Shown here: piece by piece, positions 24,559 through 33,309 of the stretch
Numbering within the stretch: position 1 is the stretch's first letter
Layout: every line of letters begins with the position of its first letter
DNA from: Saprospiraceae bacterium
Lineage (GTDB): Bacteria; Bacteroidota; Bacteroidia; Chitinophagales; Saprospiraceae
Length of the DNA: 34,483 nt
Assembly: GCA_030729925.1 (NCBI GenBank)
Contig: JANQWK010000061.1
Coordinates: 1-34,483 of the forward strand
Direction of reading: 5' to 3'
Translations under genes and position numbers: made by a program
The notes under the pieces: generated by a model
Seen by the model: only the letters and a program-made list of their open reading frames with translations
Database searches by the model: none
Told to the model about the DNA's origin: nothing

Positions 24559-25662
24559 TTAATTTTTTGAAGAATGCCAGATAATCCCACCGCCGATCAC
24601 GTCGTCGCCTTCGTAAAACACAGCAGATTGTCCCGGAGCCACCCCCTTTACATTGGCCAAAAACTCTACCCGAACCTCGTCTGTCCCCTTCTGGAAAAGT
24701 TCACTCAAGGTTCCCTGATCCCGGTAGCGGATTTTGGTCGTGGCCTCCAGCCCATCCGGGATCTGGTCGTATTTCATCAGGTTGACCTGATGCACGCTCA
24801 TGCCGTTGCGCACCAAATCCTCCTCCCTGCCCAGCACAACCCGATTGCTCACCGGATCAATCGCCGTTACAAACATCGGCTCCCCCAAGGCAATGCCCAA
24901 GCCCTTGCGCTGCCCTACCGTATAAAAAGGATATCCCTGGTGCTTACCCAGTACCCTGCCGCTGGTGTCCACAAATTCGCCCCCAACCAGTGACTCCTCC
25001 AGTCCTTCCACCTTGCGCTTCAGGAAGGAGCGGTAATCGTTGTCCGGCACAAAACAAATTTCATAGCTTTCGGCCTTCTTAGACAACTCCTCGTAGCCCC
25101 AGTCTTTCGCCATCTGACGGATTTCAGGCTTCGTATAAGACCCCAGTGGAAAACGGCTCCGGTGCAAGCACTCCTGACTTAGTCCCCAAAGCACATAAGA
25201 CTGATCTTTCTGATCATCTACCGCACGCGACACAAACCTTCGCCCATCCAATTCGTTGATGATCGCGTAGTGCCCTGTCGCAATAAACTCACAATCCAGC
25301 GCATCCGCCCGCTTGAGCAGGGCATTCCACTTGATATGGGTATTGCACAGCACACAAGGATTGGGGGTGCGACCAGACATATATTCGTCCACAAAATTAT
25401 CTACCACATAGTCGCCAAATTCCGAACGGATATCCAGAATAAAATGATGGAAACCCATATCCACTGCAACCTGCCGGGCATCGTTGATCGAATCCAGACT
25501 GCAGCAGCCCGTCTCCTTTTTGCTGCCCCCGGAATTGGCATAATCCCAGGTCTTCATCGTAATACCGATCACCTCATACCCTTCCTGGTGCAACATCATG
25601 GCAGTAACCGTACTATCTATGCCCCCGCTCATGGCAACCAGAACTTTTCCGTGTTTACTCAT
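24559..25662 (-). CDS. mnmA: tRNA-specific 2-thiouridylase MnmA
   Basis: The protein has 367 residues from ATG 25662. It has the PP-loop SGGIDS (residues 12-17) for ATP activation. The catalytic Cys pair is C103 in NPCVLCNTHIKW and C203 in ESYEICFVPD. Further motifs are HYA after FIATG, KDQSYVLWGLSQ, and the C-terminal HQGYPFYTVGQRKGLGI. It thiolates U34 of Lys, Glu and Gln tRNAs. The upstream region carries a consensus Bacteroidota promoter on the minus strand, and rimM follows. Confidence 0.97.
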   Translation of the reverse strand: MSKHGKVLVAMSGGIDSTVTAMMLHQEGYEVIGITMKTWDYANSGGSKKETGCCSLDSINDARQVAVDMGFHHFILDIRSEFGDYVVDNFVDEYMSGRTPNPCVLCNTHIKWNALLKRADALDCEFIATGHYAIINELDGRRFVSRAVDDQKDQSYVLWGLSQECLHRSRFPLGSYTKPEIRQMAKDWGYEELSKKAESYEICFVPDNDYRSFLKRKVEGLEESLVGGEFVDTSGRVLGKHQGYPFYTVGQRKGLGIALGEPMFVTAIDPVSNRVVLGREEDLVRNGMSVHQVNLMKYDQIPDGLEATTKIRYRDQGTLSELFQKGTDEVRVEFLANVKGVAPGQSAVFYEGDDVIGGGIIWHSSKN

Positions 25663-25703
25663 CGTTATAGCTGTTTTCGCCGAAAAGGTTCGGCCATTTC
25701 TGG

Positions 25704-25737
25704 CAAAAATACAATTTTCCCCGGCTATAAGTTCAAA
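25704..25737 (-). promoter_or_regulatory. Consensus Bacteroidota promoter for mnmA-rimM
   Basis: On the minus strand, TTTG (25737-25734) is followed after 22 nt by TATTTTTG (25711-25704), a perfect -7 box. The predicted start would leave a leader of about 35 nt before ATG 25662. Confidence 0.55.
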
Positions 25738-25758
25738 AACAGGCCTCGTGGCGCACCA

Positions 25759-25789
25759 TTGTGTTTTATACCTAAAAAAGCTATATTTG
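25759..25789 (+). promoter_or_regulatory. Consensus Bacteroidota promoter for the RlpA-like gene
   Basis: TTG (25759-25761) is followed after 20 nt by TATATTTG (25782-25789), a perfect -7 box. Transcription would start about 23 nt before ATG 25819. This also argues against the longer upstream reading frame that runs through mnmA's antisense strand. Confidence 0.6.
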
Positions 25790-25818
25790 GAAAAAGTCCA
25801 CCTAAAAACAGATCCGCT

Positions 25819-26661
25819 ATGCCCCGTTTCCTCCCCTCAAAGTTTGCTGCGCTATGCGTCAGTCTCCTCCTCGTGACCGCTCTCCCAGCACAGGACGTGC
25901 AATACGGGCTGGCCAAAGCCTACCACGATGCCTTTGAAGGAGACATCACAGCTTACGGACTCGTTTATCGCAAAAATGAATTTACCGCCGCGCATAACCT
26001 TTTTCCCGAAGGGGCATTATTGCAGGTCAAGCGACTCGATAACAACAAAACCGTTCAGGTAACCGTCATTGACAAGGGCCCCTGGATACAAGGATATGTG
26101 ATTGATCTATCCCGAGCCGCCGCAGATCTCCTCGGTATTTCCGGAAATACCTCCGCAGAAGTGGAAGTGACCCTGCTCCGCATGCCTTCGGCAAAAGCTA
26201 AGACTGCCCCCAAAACCCAGGAAAAGCCGGTGACCTATGACAAGGTGCCCGAAGCCCCCAAGCAAGCGCCCACTCCGGTGAAACTCCCCCCCGGCACTGC
26301 CGAAAAAACCATCCCGACCAATGTAAGTCCTTCTACCGGTGAGACCGCGCCTGTCGCGAAAAGGGATCCCGGAAAGACCAGTGTCTATAAAATCACCCAA
26401 GTGACTGAAACCGCCCTTGTGTTCGGCGTCCAGATTGCCTCGGTGTCCAATCCCGAAAATGTGTTCGAAGAGGTCAAACGACTCCAAAAAGACAATATCT
26501 CCGACGTGTTTGTCGTCGTGGACAAAAACGAACTCCTGGACGAAACAAGCTACAAGATCGTCCTTGGAGCCTTCCCCGATGTAGAAAAAGCAGGTCAGTA
26601 CCGGATCGCGCTGCGCAAAAAATACGCCAGGATGAAAGGCTGCTTTGTCGTGAACTATTAA
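25819..26661 (+). CDS. RlpA-like double-psi beta-barrel protein with SPOR domain
   Basis: The protein has 280 residues from ATG 25819, 30 nt after a consensus -7 box. A signal peptide (FAALCVSLLLVTALPAQ) is followed by a DPBB domain (about 27-125: TAAHNLFPEGALLQV, VIDKGPWIQGYVIDLSRAAADLLG). A Pro/Lys-rich linker (about 126-190) leads to a SPOR domain (about 190-280) that should bind septal, stem-peptide-free glycan. RlpA of Pseudomonas is a lytic transglycosylase. Here H59 and D85 are kept, but the TASGExxD segment reads TAYGLVYR, so the Glu and Asp are replaced by L48 and R51. It may bind rather than cut peptidoglycan. Confidence 0.85.
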   Translation: MPRFLPSKFAALCVSLLLVTALPAQDVQYGLAKAYHDAFEGDITAYGLVYRKNEFTAAHNLFPEGALLQVKRLDNNKTVQVTVIDKGPWIQGYVIDLSRAAADLLGISGNTSAEVEVTLLRMPSAKAKTAPKTQEKPVTYDKVPEAPKQAPTPVKLPPGTAEKTIPTNVSPSTGETAPVAKRDPGKTSVYKITQVTETALVFGVQIASVSNPENVFEEVKRLQKDNISDVFVVVDKNELLDETSYKIVLGAFPDVEKAGQYRIALRKKYARMKGCFVVNY

Positions 26662-26670
26662 CCGAAAATC

Positions 26671-27246
26671 CTACAACTGCACATTGATCGCGCCCGCTAC
26701 ACCATTCAACTCCAGGATTTTTTCCTTCGCATTGACCACCTCAAAAGGCGTAGGGGTCTGCCGAAATTCAATAGGACTGCTGGTGCCGGGCTGACCAATC
26801 ACGTCAAAACAAATTTCGTAAATCGGGTATCCAGGCGAGCGACTGATGCCCTCGAGGCTCATGTCTATCCATACACTGGTCAACATCCCCTCTGCCACCA
26901 AGTGGGTACCGAAATTTTCCATGCCAAACATAGGCAGCTCGAATTTTTGCAACTTGCTAAATTTAAGCACCTTAGGATCCCAGGCCAAGGTGTATTGCAT
27001 GGAGATAATCTCGTCAAAATCATTGACGGTAACCGTTCCGCAGACCGTCTGGCCGCTTTGGGCATTTACCCGGGGTGCTACCAGGGTAAGTGCACCGGCT
27101 TTCTCCGGCAGATTGCTATTGGCCTCCCGGACGCCTACCGGACTCTCGGGAGTATCGGCTTTGTCAGACGAATTGGCACAGGAAAACAAGGTAAGCAATA
27201 CAAAAAATAATGGTAACATCATCGAAAGGCGGTTTGACAAACTCAT
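26671..27246 (-). CDS. Cohesin-like domain lipoprotein
   Basis: The protein has 191 residues. A lipoprotein signal ends in LTLFSC (Cys23), followed by a Ser/Asp-rich stretch. The rest (about 52-191) is a beta-sandwich similar to cohesin domains: VNAQSGQTVCGTVTVNDFDEIISMQYTLAWDPKVLKF, VWIDMSLEGISRSPGYPIYEICFDVIG and ELNGVAGAINV. In Bacteroidota such domains occur in surface proteins without any cellulosome. The ligand is unknown. It is convergent with the RlpA-like gene (9-bp gap) and divergent from the OmpA gene. Confidence 0.8.
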   Translation of the reverse strand: MSLSNRLSMMLPLFFVLLTLFSCANSSDKADTPESPVGVREANSNLPEKAGALTLVAPRVNAQSGQTVCGTVTVNDFDEIISMQYTLAWDPKVLKFSKLQKFELPMFGMENFGTHLVAEGMLTSVWIDMSLEGISRSPGYPIYEICFDVIGQPGTSSPIEFRQTPTPFEVVNAKEKILELNGVAGAINVQL

Positions 27247-27256
27247 TTTTTAATCC

Positions 27257-27264
27257 CAAAGATA
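27257..27264 (-). promoter_or_regulatory. Candidate -7 box for the cohesin-like lipoprotein gene
   Basis: The minus strand reads TATCTTTG, a perfect TAnnTTTG match, only 10 nt upstream of ATG 27246, so transcription would begin just before the start codon. No -33 TTG lies at 17-23 nt spacing. Confidence 0.3.
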
Positions 27265-27373
27265 AAAAAACCAAGAAGATTCCGGTATGCCCTCCCGGCA
27301 AGAAGAAAGGATACCCATCGTTTTTTCAAAAATCATATCGTATATTGTTAACCTGAATCAACAAACAGCGACC

Positions 27374-28369
27374 ATGCAGCGTATTTCCTATCTGATCGCA
27401 ATGACTGCCCTGGCTTTTTTATCTGCCTGCGTAAGCAGTCAGGAGTATGCCAAACTCGAAGCCGTCAAAAATTATTATGCCGCTGAAGCGGAAATAGCCG
27501 ACTCGCTCAAGTATGTCAATGAGGCCGCACAAGCCAGGATCCGCCAGCTGGAAGGCAGTATTGCTCAGACAACCCGCGAACTGGAGGCCAACGTGATCGC
27601 CAACAACAACCTGCTCAACAATTTTAAAAGTTTGTCGGATCAATACAACGAACTGGTTACCCAAAACCGCAGCGAACTGCAAACCTCCTCCTACGAAAAA
27701 CTTAGCCTCCAGGAACAATTGATCGCACAGCGAGCTGCCATGGATCAGCAGCAAAATCGCCTGAATTCCCTGGAACAGGAGTTGTACGAAAAGGAACGCC
27801 GCCTCGGAGATATTGCAGGGGGCTATGATCAGATCCAGATGAACCTGGCACAAAAAAATCAAAAAATTCAAGAGCTGGAAAACCAACTGGCGCTGCAACA
27901 ACAACAACTGCTCGACCTGCGCAACAGGCTCAACAGCCTCTTCCAAGGGATTTCCTCCAGCGATCTGGAGATTACCGAAAAGGAGGGCAGGTTGTATGTG
28001 TCTCTGAGCCAAAACCTGTTGTTTAAAAAAGGAAGTACCACCATAGACCCGAAAGGGAAAAATGCCATCCGCCAATTGGCCGATATCCTGCGCAATTACC
28101 CGGATATCGAAATTACCGTGGAAGGACATACCGATACCGATGGTACTGCCGCGCGCAACTGGGACCTGAGCGTTACTCGGGCTACCAGCGTCGTCAAAGA
28201 ACTGCTCCAAACCGGATTGGATCCCAGAAATGTAATTGCTTCCGGAAGAGCATTTTATCTGCCCGTAGCACCTAATGATACGGAATCCAACAAAGCCAAA
28301 AATCGCCGCACGGCTATTATTCTATCTCCGCGTTGGAGCCAGATCATGCAAGTGCTCAATCAACCCTGA
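27374..28369 (+). CDS. OmpA-family lipoprotein with long coiled coil
   Basis: The protein has 331 residues from ATG 27374; an upstream in-frame start would bury the signal. The lipobox is LSAC (ALAFLSAC). A long Gln/Glu/Leu-rich coiled coil runs from about 25 to 195. The C-terminal OmpA domain (about 205-325) has LLFKKGSTTIDPKGKNAIRQLADIL, VEGHTDTDG, and the Asp and Arg of NWDLSVTRA, which contact diaminopimelate, then KNRRTAIIL. It should tie the outer membrane to peptidoglycan. It starts an apparent operon with the M43 protease, whose GTG lies one base after its stop. Confidence 0.9.
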   Translation: MQRISYLIAMTALAFLSACVSSQEYAKLEAVKNYYAAEAEIADSLKYVNEAAQARIRQLEGSIAQTTRELEANVIANNNLLNNFKSLSDQYNELVTQNRSELQTSSYEKLSLQEQLIAQRAAMDQQQNRLNSLEQELYEKERRLGDIAGGYDQIQMNLAQKNQKIQELENQLALQQQQLLDLRNRLNSLFQGISSSDLEITEKEGRLYVSLSQNLLFKKGSTTIDPKGKNAIRQLADILRNYPDIEITVEGHTDTDGTAARNWDLSVTRATSVVKELLQTGLDPRNVIASGRAFYLPVAPNDTESNKAKNRRTAIILSPRWSQIMQVLNQP

Positions 28370-28370
28370 G

Positions 28371-29453
28371 GTGAGGTTTTGCAGTAGTCTTGTGTTGTTG
28401 TTGGCCATGCAACTCCTGCGAGGACAGTCCAGTATCCCGGTGGTCGTCCACGTAGTCTGGTACAGTCCCGAAGAAAACATCTCCGAACAACAGATTTTTT
28501 CCCAACTGGATGCCCTAAACCGAGATTTCCAGGCGCAAAACGACCTGTCTATCGTACCCCCGGGTTTTCGAAGTCTGATCGCCAGCGCTGGCATCAGTTT
28601 TTGTCTGGCCGACATGGATCCCCAGGGTCAACCCAGCAATGGTATCTTGCGAAGGCAGACGGACATCCGCCAAGTAGCTTCTCATCGCACCGGCAGCCAA
28701 AAAACCATTTGCTATACCGAACTCGGAGGCTCCGATGCCTGGGATCCCAGCCGCTACCTCAATATCTGGGTGGGTAGTTTTGGCGGACTTTGGGTCGGAG
28801 AAGCAAGTCCGCCGGAAAGCACTCCCTCAAACGAGGATGGCATCCGGATAGATCCCCGGTACTTTGGCACCACCGGTACCGCTACCCCTCCATATAACCT
28901 CGGACATAGTCTTACCCACGAAATAGGGCATTACCTCGGACTGCAACACCCCTGGGGCGCAGCCAATGACAACAAAGACTGTACCCAGGATGACGGCATC
29001 GCCGATACCCCACTGCAATCCAAGAGCTATTTTGGCGAGTGCCCTGCCAGCGGATTTACCTGCGGGACGCCCGACATGACCATGAATTTTATGAACTGGA
29101 CCGACGATGCCTGTCTGGCTATGTTTACCCCCGGACAAAAAAAACGCATGCAGGAAGTCTTGCAGGGGACACGCAAGGGGCTTATCAGCGGCGACAATCG
29201 CTGTATGTCCACCAGTACACAAGCACCTGCACCCATCGAAGCCAACCTCCAGGTTTTCCCGAACCCGGGATCCGGCACATTTACCCTTATCCGGAGCAAC
29301 AAGTCGGAAGCAGCGCACCTTTATACCGCCACGGGACAATGGATGCGATCCATCCCCCCTCACCAAAACAGCTTTGAACTAACCGGGGCTGCCCCGGGTC
29401 TGTATATCCTGACCTGCGGCAATCAGCAACTCAAAATAATTCACTTGCCCTGA
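28371..29453 (+). CDS. Secreted M43-family zinc metalloprotease with T9SS sorting domain
   Basis: I place the start at GTG 28371, which gives a proper signal peptide (MRFCSSLVLLLAMQLLRGQ) and 360 residues. Earlier starts lie inside the OmpA gene. The zinc motif is H183-E-I-G-H187-x-x-G-L-x-H193-PWG. The Met-turn lies in NFMNWTDD, and paired Cys residues flank it, as in pappalysin/ulilysin-type M43 enzymes. A Por secretion (type IX) C-terminal domain ends the protein: LQVFPNPGSGTFTL ... APGLYILTCGNQQLKIIHLP. It is thus likely exported through T9SS and cleaves proteins outside the cell. Confidence 0.9.
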   Translation: MRFCSSLVLLLAMQLLRGQSSIPVVVHVVWYSPEENISEQQIFSQLDALNRDFQAQNDLSIVPPGFRSLIASAGISFCLADMDPQGQPSNGILRRQTDIRQVASHRTGSQKTICYTELGGSDAWDPSRYLNIWVGSFGGLWVGEASPPESTPSNEDGIRIDPRYFGTTGTATPPYNLGHSLTHEIGHYLGLQHPWGAANDNKDCTQDDGIADTPLQSKSYFGECPASGFTCGTPDMTMNFMNWTDDACLAMFTPGQKKRMQEVLQGTRKGLISGDNRCMSTSTQAPAPIEANLQVFPNPGSGTFTLIRSNKSEAAHLYTATGQWMRSIPPHQNSFELTGAAPGLYILTCGNQQLKIIHLP

Positions 29454-29465
29454 TCGGTAAAAAAA

Positions 29466-29480
29466 CTTAATATTGTTAAG
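29466..29480. repeat. Short perfect inverted repeat before the DUF6438-type gene
   Basis: CTTAA (29466-29470) and TTAAG (29476-29480) flank TATTG. The core TATTGTTAA also occurs before the OmpA gene (about 27343-27352). It could be part of a promoter or operator, but the repeat is short and AT-rich and may be chance. Confidence 0.35.
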
Positions 29481-29515
29481 TCGAAACAGCAAGCATCTGC
29501 GATCAACACCCAATT

Positions 29516-30241
29516 ATGAAGATACCCGTATTCCTCCCAAACACTCTGATTTTTTGCAGCCTGCTGCTGGCCAATTCCGCCTGCAGCCCCCTCCCCCAAG
29601 TGGCCGACCTGAGCAGCGTACCCCTTGTTGCCATCCTGGAAAAAGGGCCCTGTTATGGCCGCTGCCCCGTTTTCACCCTAACCATCTACGATAATAATAT
29701 TGCCCTGTTCGAAGGCAAGCGATTTACCGACAAAGAAGGCAAGTGGATGCGCAAACTCGATAAAACTGAAATGGCCTCCCTTCGGGAAAAATTCCAGGCT
29801 GCCGATTTCTTTAACCTGTCCCGCGTATATCCCTCCCGCATACCCGACATGGCTACGGTGAGTCTGACCTACCACGAAAACGGCAAATCCTGGACCGTTA
29901 TGGGCAAGGAAGGAAGACCCGAAAAGGTACTCGAACTCGAACAATATTTGGATCAGATCGCTCAGTCCGGAACCTGGGTGAATAAAACCCCTACCCGTGA
30001 GGTAGCTGCTCCCAACGACGAAATCATTGTACAACTCCAGCCCGATACGCAAGTACCCCAATGGTTGGAAAAATACCAGGAATTTGAAGTAGATGCCGTA
30101 AAAAAACTAACCGCGCAGGCCAACAACTGGCTGATTCGCTTTAATGTCGCCAAAATCAGCGCTGAGGAACTGCTCGGCCGACTCCAGACCGATCCGGCTG
30201 TACTGGGTGCACAAATCAACCTGCCGCTCGAACCTCGATAA
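29516..30241 (+). CDS. DUF6438-type envelope protein
   Basis: The protein has 241 residues. The N-terminus is hydrophobic (LIFCSLLLANSACSPL); Cys23 may be lipidated, although the lipobox NSAC is imperfect. The DUF6438-like domain (about 38-150) has the hallmark EKGPCYGRCPVFTLTIYDN, with a close Cys pair, and FEGKRFTDKEGKW. The C-terminal about 80 residues (EIIVQLQPDTQVPQWLEKYQ ... LGAQINLPLEP) look like a separate S8-inhibitor-like or ferredoxin-like fold, but I cannot name it. Function unknown. It lies 62 bp after the M43 gene. Confidence 0.75.
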   Translation: MKIPVFLPNTLIFCSLLLANSACSPLPQVADLSSVPLVAILEKGPCYGRCPVFTLTIYDNNIALFEGKRFTDKEGKWMRKLDKTEMASLREKFQAADFFNLSRVYPSRIPDMATVSLTYHENGKSWTVMGKEGRPEKVLELEQYLDQIAQSGTWVNKTPTREVAAPNDEIIVQLQPDTQVPQWLEKYQEFEVDAVKKLTAQANNWLIRFNVAKISAEELLGRLQTDPAVLGAQINLPLEPR

Positions 30242-30263
30242 TTATCGCATACAACTACCCGAT

Positions 30264-33200
30264 ATGGAAGCGCAAAGACCCTTTGCCATACATGCTGTTG
30301 CCCGCCTTGCTCACGAATATTTTGATGTTGACCCCCATATCGTGACCGAATTGCCGGGCGAAGTGGATTTCAACTATCGGATCAAGGCAGAATCCGGTAA
30401 AGAGTTCCTGCTCAAAATCAGCAGAAGCGATTTTGTGCTGGAAGACTTGCTTTTCCAAAATGCCCTGCTGCGGCACTTGTCGGACAAGTCACTTCAGGTT
30501 CAAACCCCCGTGCTACTCGATAACCGCAGCGGTGATCAAACTTCTTTTGTGGCTTCCGACGAAAAGCGCCGCCATGCCATGCGGTTGTTCGAATGGCTCC
30601 CCGGGAAGCCCATTTCACTGGCCAATCCGGTTCATGATGCCCTCCTGACCCATCTGGGCTTTTGCTTAGGTCGCTTGTCTCATGCCCTGGCCGATTTTCA
30701 GCATCCCGCTTCCAACCGCAGTCTCAAATGGGATATCACCTACGCAGATTGGGTACAGGCCAAGCTCGACCATTTTGAAGATCCCGAGCAACTGGCCACC
30801 GTCACACATTTTTTGGAATTGTTCAAAACAGCAGTGATTCCACAACTGCCCGGACTTCGACGCAGCGTGATCTTCAACGATGCCAATGACAACAATATCC
30901 TGATCCCGGAACAAGGCGTAAGCAATCACATCCTTGCTTTTATTGATTTCGGAGATGCCCTCTGGGCACCTACCATCAACGACCTCGCGATTGCCTGTGC
31001 CTATAATGCCATGGATAAAGCAGATCCACTGGAGACCATCCTGCTGCTGACCAGGGCTTATCACGGACAGTTTCCCCTCACCGCTATTGAGGCAGAGATC
31101 CTTTTCCCCTTGATTGCAGCTCGACTGCTGATCAGCGTTACGGTTTCTGCGATCAACCGACACGAACATCCGGACAACCTCTATTTGCAGATCAGCGATG
31201 CCGGGGCATGGAACCTGCTCAAAAAACTTCAGCATATTCCACCCGCGTTTGCCCGCTATAGCATCCGCGAAGCCTGTGGCTTTGAGCCACATCCCAACGC
31301 CAAAGCCTTCCGCGAATGGGCCACCCTGCACCGCTTCGATTTTCGGCCGGTCATTAACCGCAACTGCAGCCCGTCGAACTGTTGTGCGCTCGACCTCAGC
31401 GTGGAAAGTACGCTGCTGGGCAACGCCGCTGATTTTTTTGACGACGGGAGGTTCAACCGACTTATACAAAGACACTTAGAGGATGAACACTGCGAGGTGG
31501 GCGTAGGGGGTTACCTCGAAATCCGACCCTTTTATACCGCTGACAGTTATACTTCCGAAGGCAATCAGGGACCGCAATGGCGTACCATGCACCTCGGGCT
31601 CGACATCTGGACCACCGCCTTCACACCTGTATATGCCCCCCTACCGGGAAAAATTTTTTCGGCGCACTACAATGAAGGTTATCGCGACTACGGGCCGACC
31701 CTCATTCTGGAGCATCAGCCCGATGGAGGTCCCTTGTTTTATACCCTTTACGGCCACCTCAGTCCGGATTCGCTGAAAGGTTGGGAAAAGGGTATGCCGG
31801 TAAAGGCAGGTCAGGTTATTGGGGCAATTGGCGCTCCACCCGACAACGGGCACTGGCCCCCTCACTTGCACTTCCAGGTCATCCTGGATATGTTGGGCGA
31901 GACTTGCAACTATCCCGGGGTTGCACTGGCGCATCAGCGATCCGTCTGGGCGTCCCTTTGTCCGGATCCCAACCTGCTCGCAGGTATTCCGATGCGCAAA
32001 CCAGAACTCCTGAGCCCCGAATATATCCGCAAAAAGAGGGCCGCCCTACTCGCCCCCAACCTGAGTCTTTCCTACCGCCACCCCCTCTGGATCAGTCGTG
32101 GATACTTACAATATTTATATGATCATACCGGTCGGCGCTACCTGGATACGGTCAATAATGTGGCGCATGTGGGCCATGAGCACCCCAGGGTCGTAGCAGC
32201 CGGTGTCCGACAAATGCGGGTGCTCAATACCAATACCCGGTATTTGCATCCCGGTATTACAGAATATGCCGAATCGCTGCTCGCAACCCTTCCAGAGCAG
32301 TTTCAGGTATGCTATTTCGTCAATTCCGGCAGCGAAGCCAACGAACTTGCCCTTCGGATAGCCAAAACGGTCACGGGAAGGCAGGATATGGTTGCCCTGG
32401 AAATGGGTTACCACGGCAATACCAATGCTTGTGTGGAGGTGAGTTCGTATAAATTTGACCGCAAAGGGGGCAAAGGCAAGCCCCCGCATACCCATATCAC
32501 CCCACTTCCGGATCCACATGCGGGTAAGTACCGAGGCAATGATGCCCAGACCGCTCACGCTTATGCAGAAGAATTTCGGCAGCTGCTTCGACAGCTCGAG
32601 GCCGAAGATCGCAAACCGGCAGGATTGATCTGCGAAAGTATCATCAGTTGCGGCGGCCAGGTGATGCCCCCTCCCGGCTACTTCAAGGCCATCTACCGGA
32701 GTATCCAGGAAGCTGGAGGACTGGTAATTGCAGATGAGGTTCAAACTGGGTTTGGTCGGGTCGGACAACATTTTTGGAGCTTTGAACTTCACCAGGCCGT
32801 ACCGGATATCATTACCCTGGGTAAGCCCATTGGCAATGGACATCCCATGGGGGCAGTGATTACCACACGGGCCATAGCCGAAGCCTTCAATAATGGGATG
32901 GAGTTTTTTAGCACCTTTGGCGGGAATCCGGTATCCGCCGCCATCGGATTGGCGGTACTCGAAGTAATTCACGAAGAGGGTCTTCAACTCAAAGCCCTGG
33001 AGACGGGCGAGTATTTAATACAGCAACTCCGACAGCTCCAGCAGGAATTTCCCCTTATCAGCGACATTCGCGGTCGGGGTTTGTTCCTGGGAGTGGCCTT
33101 GATGCAGGATGACACTCCGGCAACCCAACAGGCTGCTTACCTCATCAACCGCATGCGGGAGCTGGGTATTCTGATGAGTACCGACGGACCCCACGACAAT

Positions 33201-33299
33201 GTCCTGAAAATCAAGCCTCCTATGTATTTTAACAATCGGGATGCAGACTTTTTGATCGCCACATTGGAAAAGGTCCTTCGGGAGGACGGTTGTAGTTAG
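30264..33299 (+). CDS. Trifunctional kinase (APH fold) / M23 / class-III aminotransferase fusion
   Basis: The protein has 1011 residues from ATG 30264 and no signal peptide. Residues 1-about 340 are an APH/hydroxylysine-kinase-like domain with a catalytic-loop motif FND206ANDNN and D228FG. Residues about 420-600 are an M23 (LytM) domain with metal ligands HLGLD (H443, D447) and H534-L-H536. Residues about 620-1011 are a class-III PLP aminotransferase fold with [13 protein letters not shown]824 in [10 protein letters not shown] and the PLP lysine K854 in [10 protein letters not shown]. The last domain resembles the ethanolamine-phosphate/phosphohydroxylysine phospho-lyases (AGXT2L group). A kinase plus phospho-lyase would convert an amino alcohol to an aldehyde, phosphate and ammonia. 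The M23 part is odd for a cytosolic enzyme. Confidence 0.9.
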   Translation: MEAQRPFAIHAVARLAHEYFDVDPHIVTELPGEVDFNYRIKAESGKEFLLKISRSDFVLEDLLFQNALLRHLSDKSLQVQTPVLLDNRSGDQTSFVASDEKRRHAMRLFEWLPGKPISLANPVHDALLTHLGFCLGRLSHALADFQHPASNRSLKWDITYADWVQAKLDHFEDPEQLATVTHFLELFKTAVIPQLPGLRRSVIFNDANDNNILIPEQGVSNHILAFIDFGDALWAPTINDLAIACAYNAMDKADPLETILLLTRAYHGQFPLTAIEAEILFPLIAARLLISVTVSAINRHEHPDNLYLQISDAGAWNLLKKLQHIPPAFARYSIREACGFEPHPNAKAFREWATLHRFDFRPVINRNCSPSNCCALDLSVESTLLGNAADFFDDGRFNRLIQRHLEDEHCEVGVGGYLEIRPFYTADSYTSEGNQGPQWRTMHLGLDIWTTAFTPVYAPLPGKIFSAHYNEGYRDYGPTLILEHQPDGGPLFYTLYGHLSPDSLKGWEKGMPVKAGQVIGAIGAPPDNGHWPPHLHFQVILDMLGETCNYPGVALAHQRSVWASLCPDPNLLAGIPMRKPELLSPEYIRKKRAALLAPNLSLSYRHPLWISRGYLQYLYDHTGRRYLDTVNNVAHVGHEHPRVVAAGVRQMRVLNTNTRYLHPGITEYAESLLATLPEQFQVCYFVNSGSEANELALRIAKTVTGRQDMVALEMGYHGNTNACVEVSSYKFDRKGGKGKPPHTHITPLPDPHAGKYRGNDAQTAHAYAEEFRQLLRQLEAEDRKPAGLICESIISCGGQVMPPPGYFKAIYRSIQEAGGLVIADEVQTGFGRVGQHFWSFELHQAVPDIITLGKPIGNGHPMGAVITTRAIAEAFNNGMEFFSTFGGNPVSAAIGLAVLEVIHEEGLQLKALETGEYLIQQLRQLQQEFPLISDIRGRGLFLGVALMQDDTPATQQAAYLINRMRELGILMSTDGPHDNVLKIKPPMYFNNRDADFLIATLEKVLREDGCS

Positions 33300-33309
33300 C
33301 CCGGGGGTA

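Noticed and set aside
25270-25818. In-frame 183-codon upstream extension of the RlpA-like gene
   Set aside because: It lies antisense to mnmA and would bury a good signal peptide; a consensus promoter sits just before ATG 25819.
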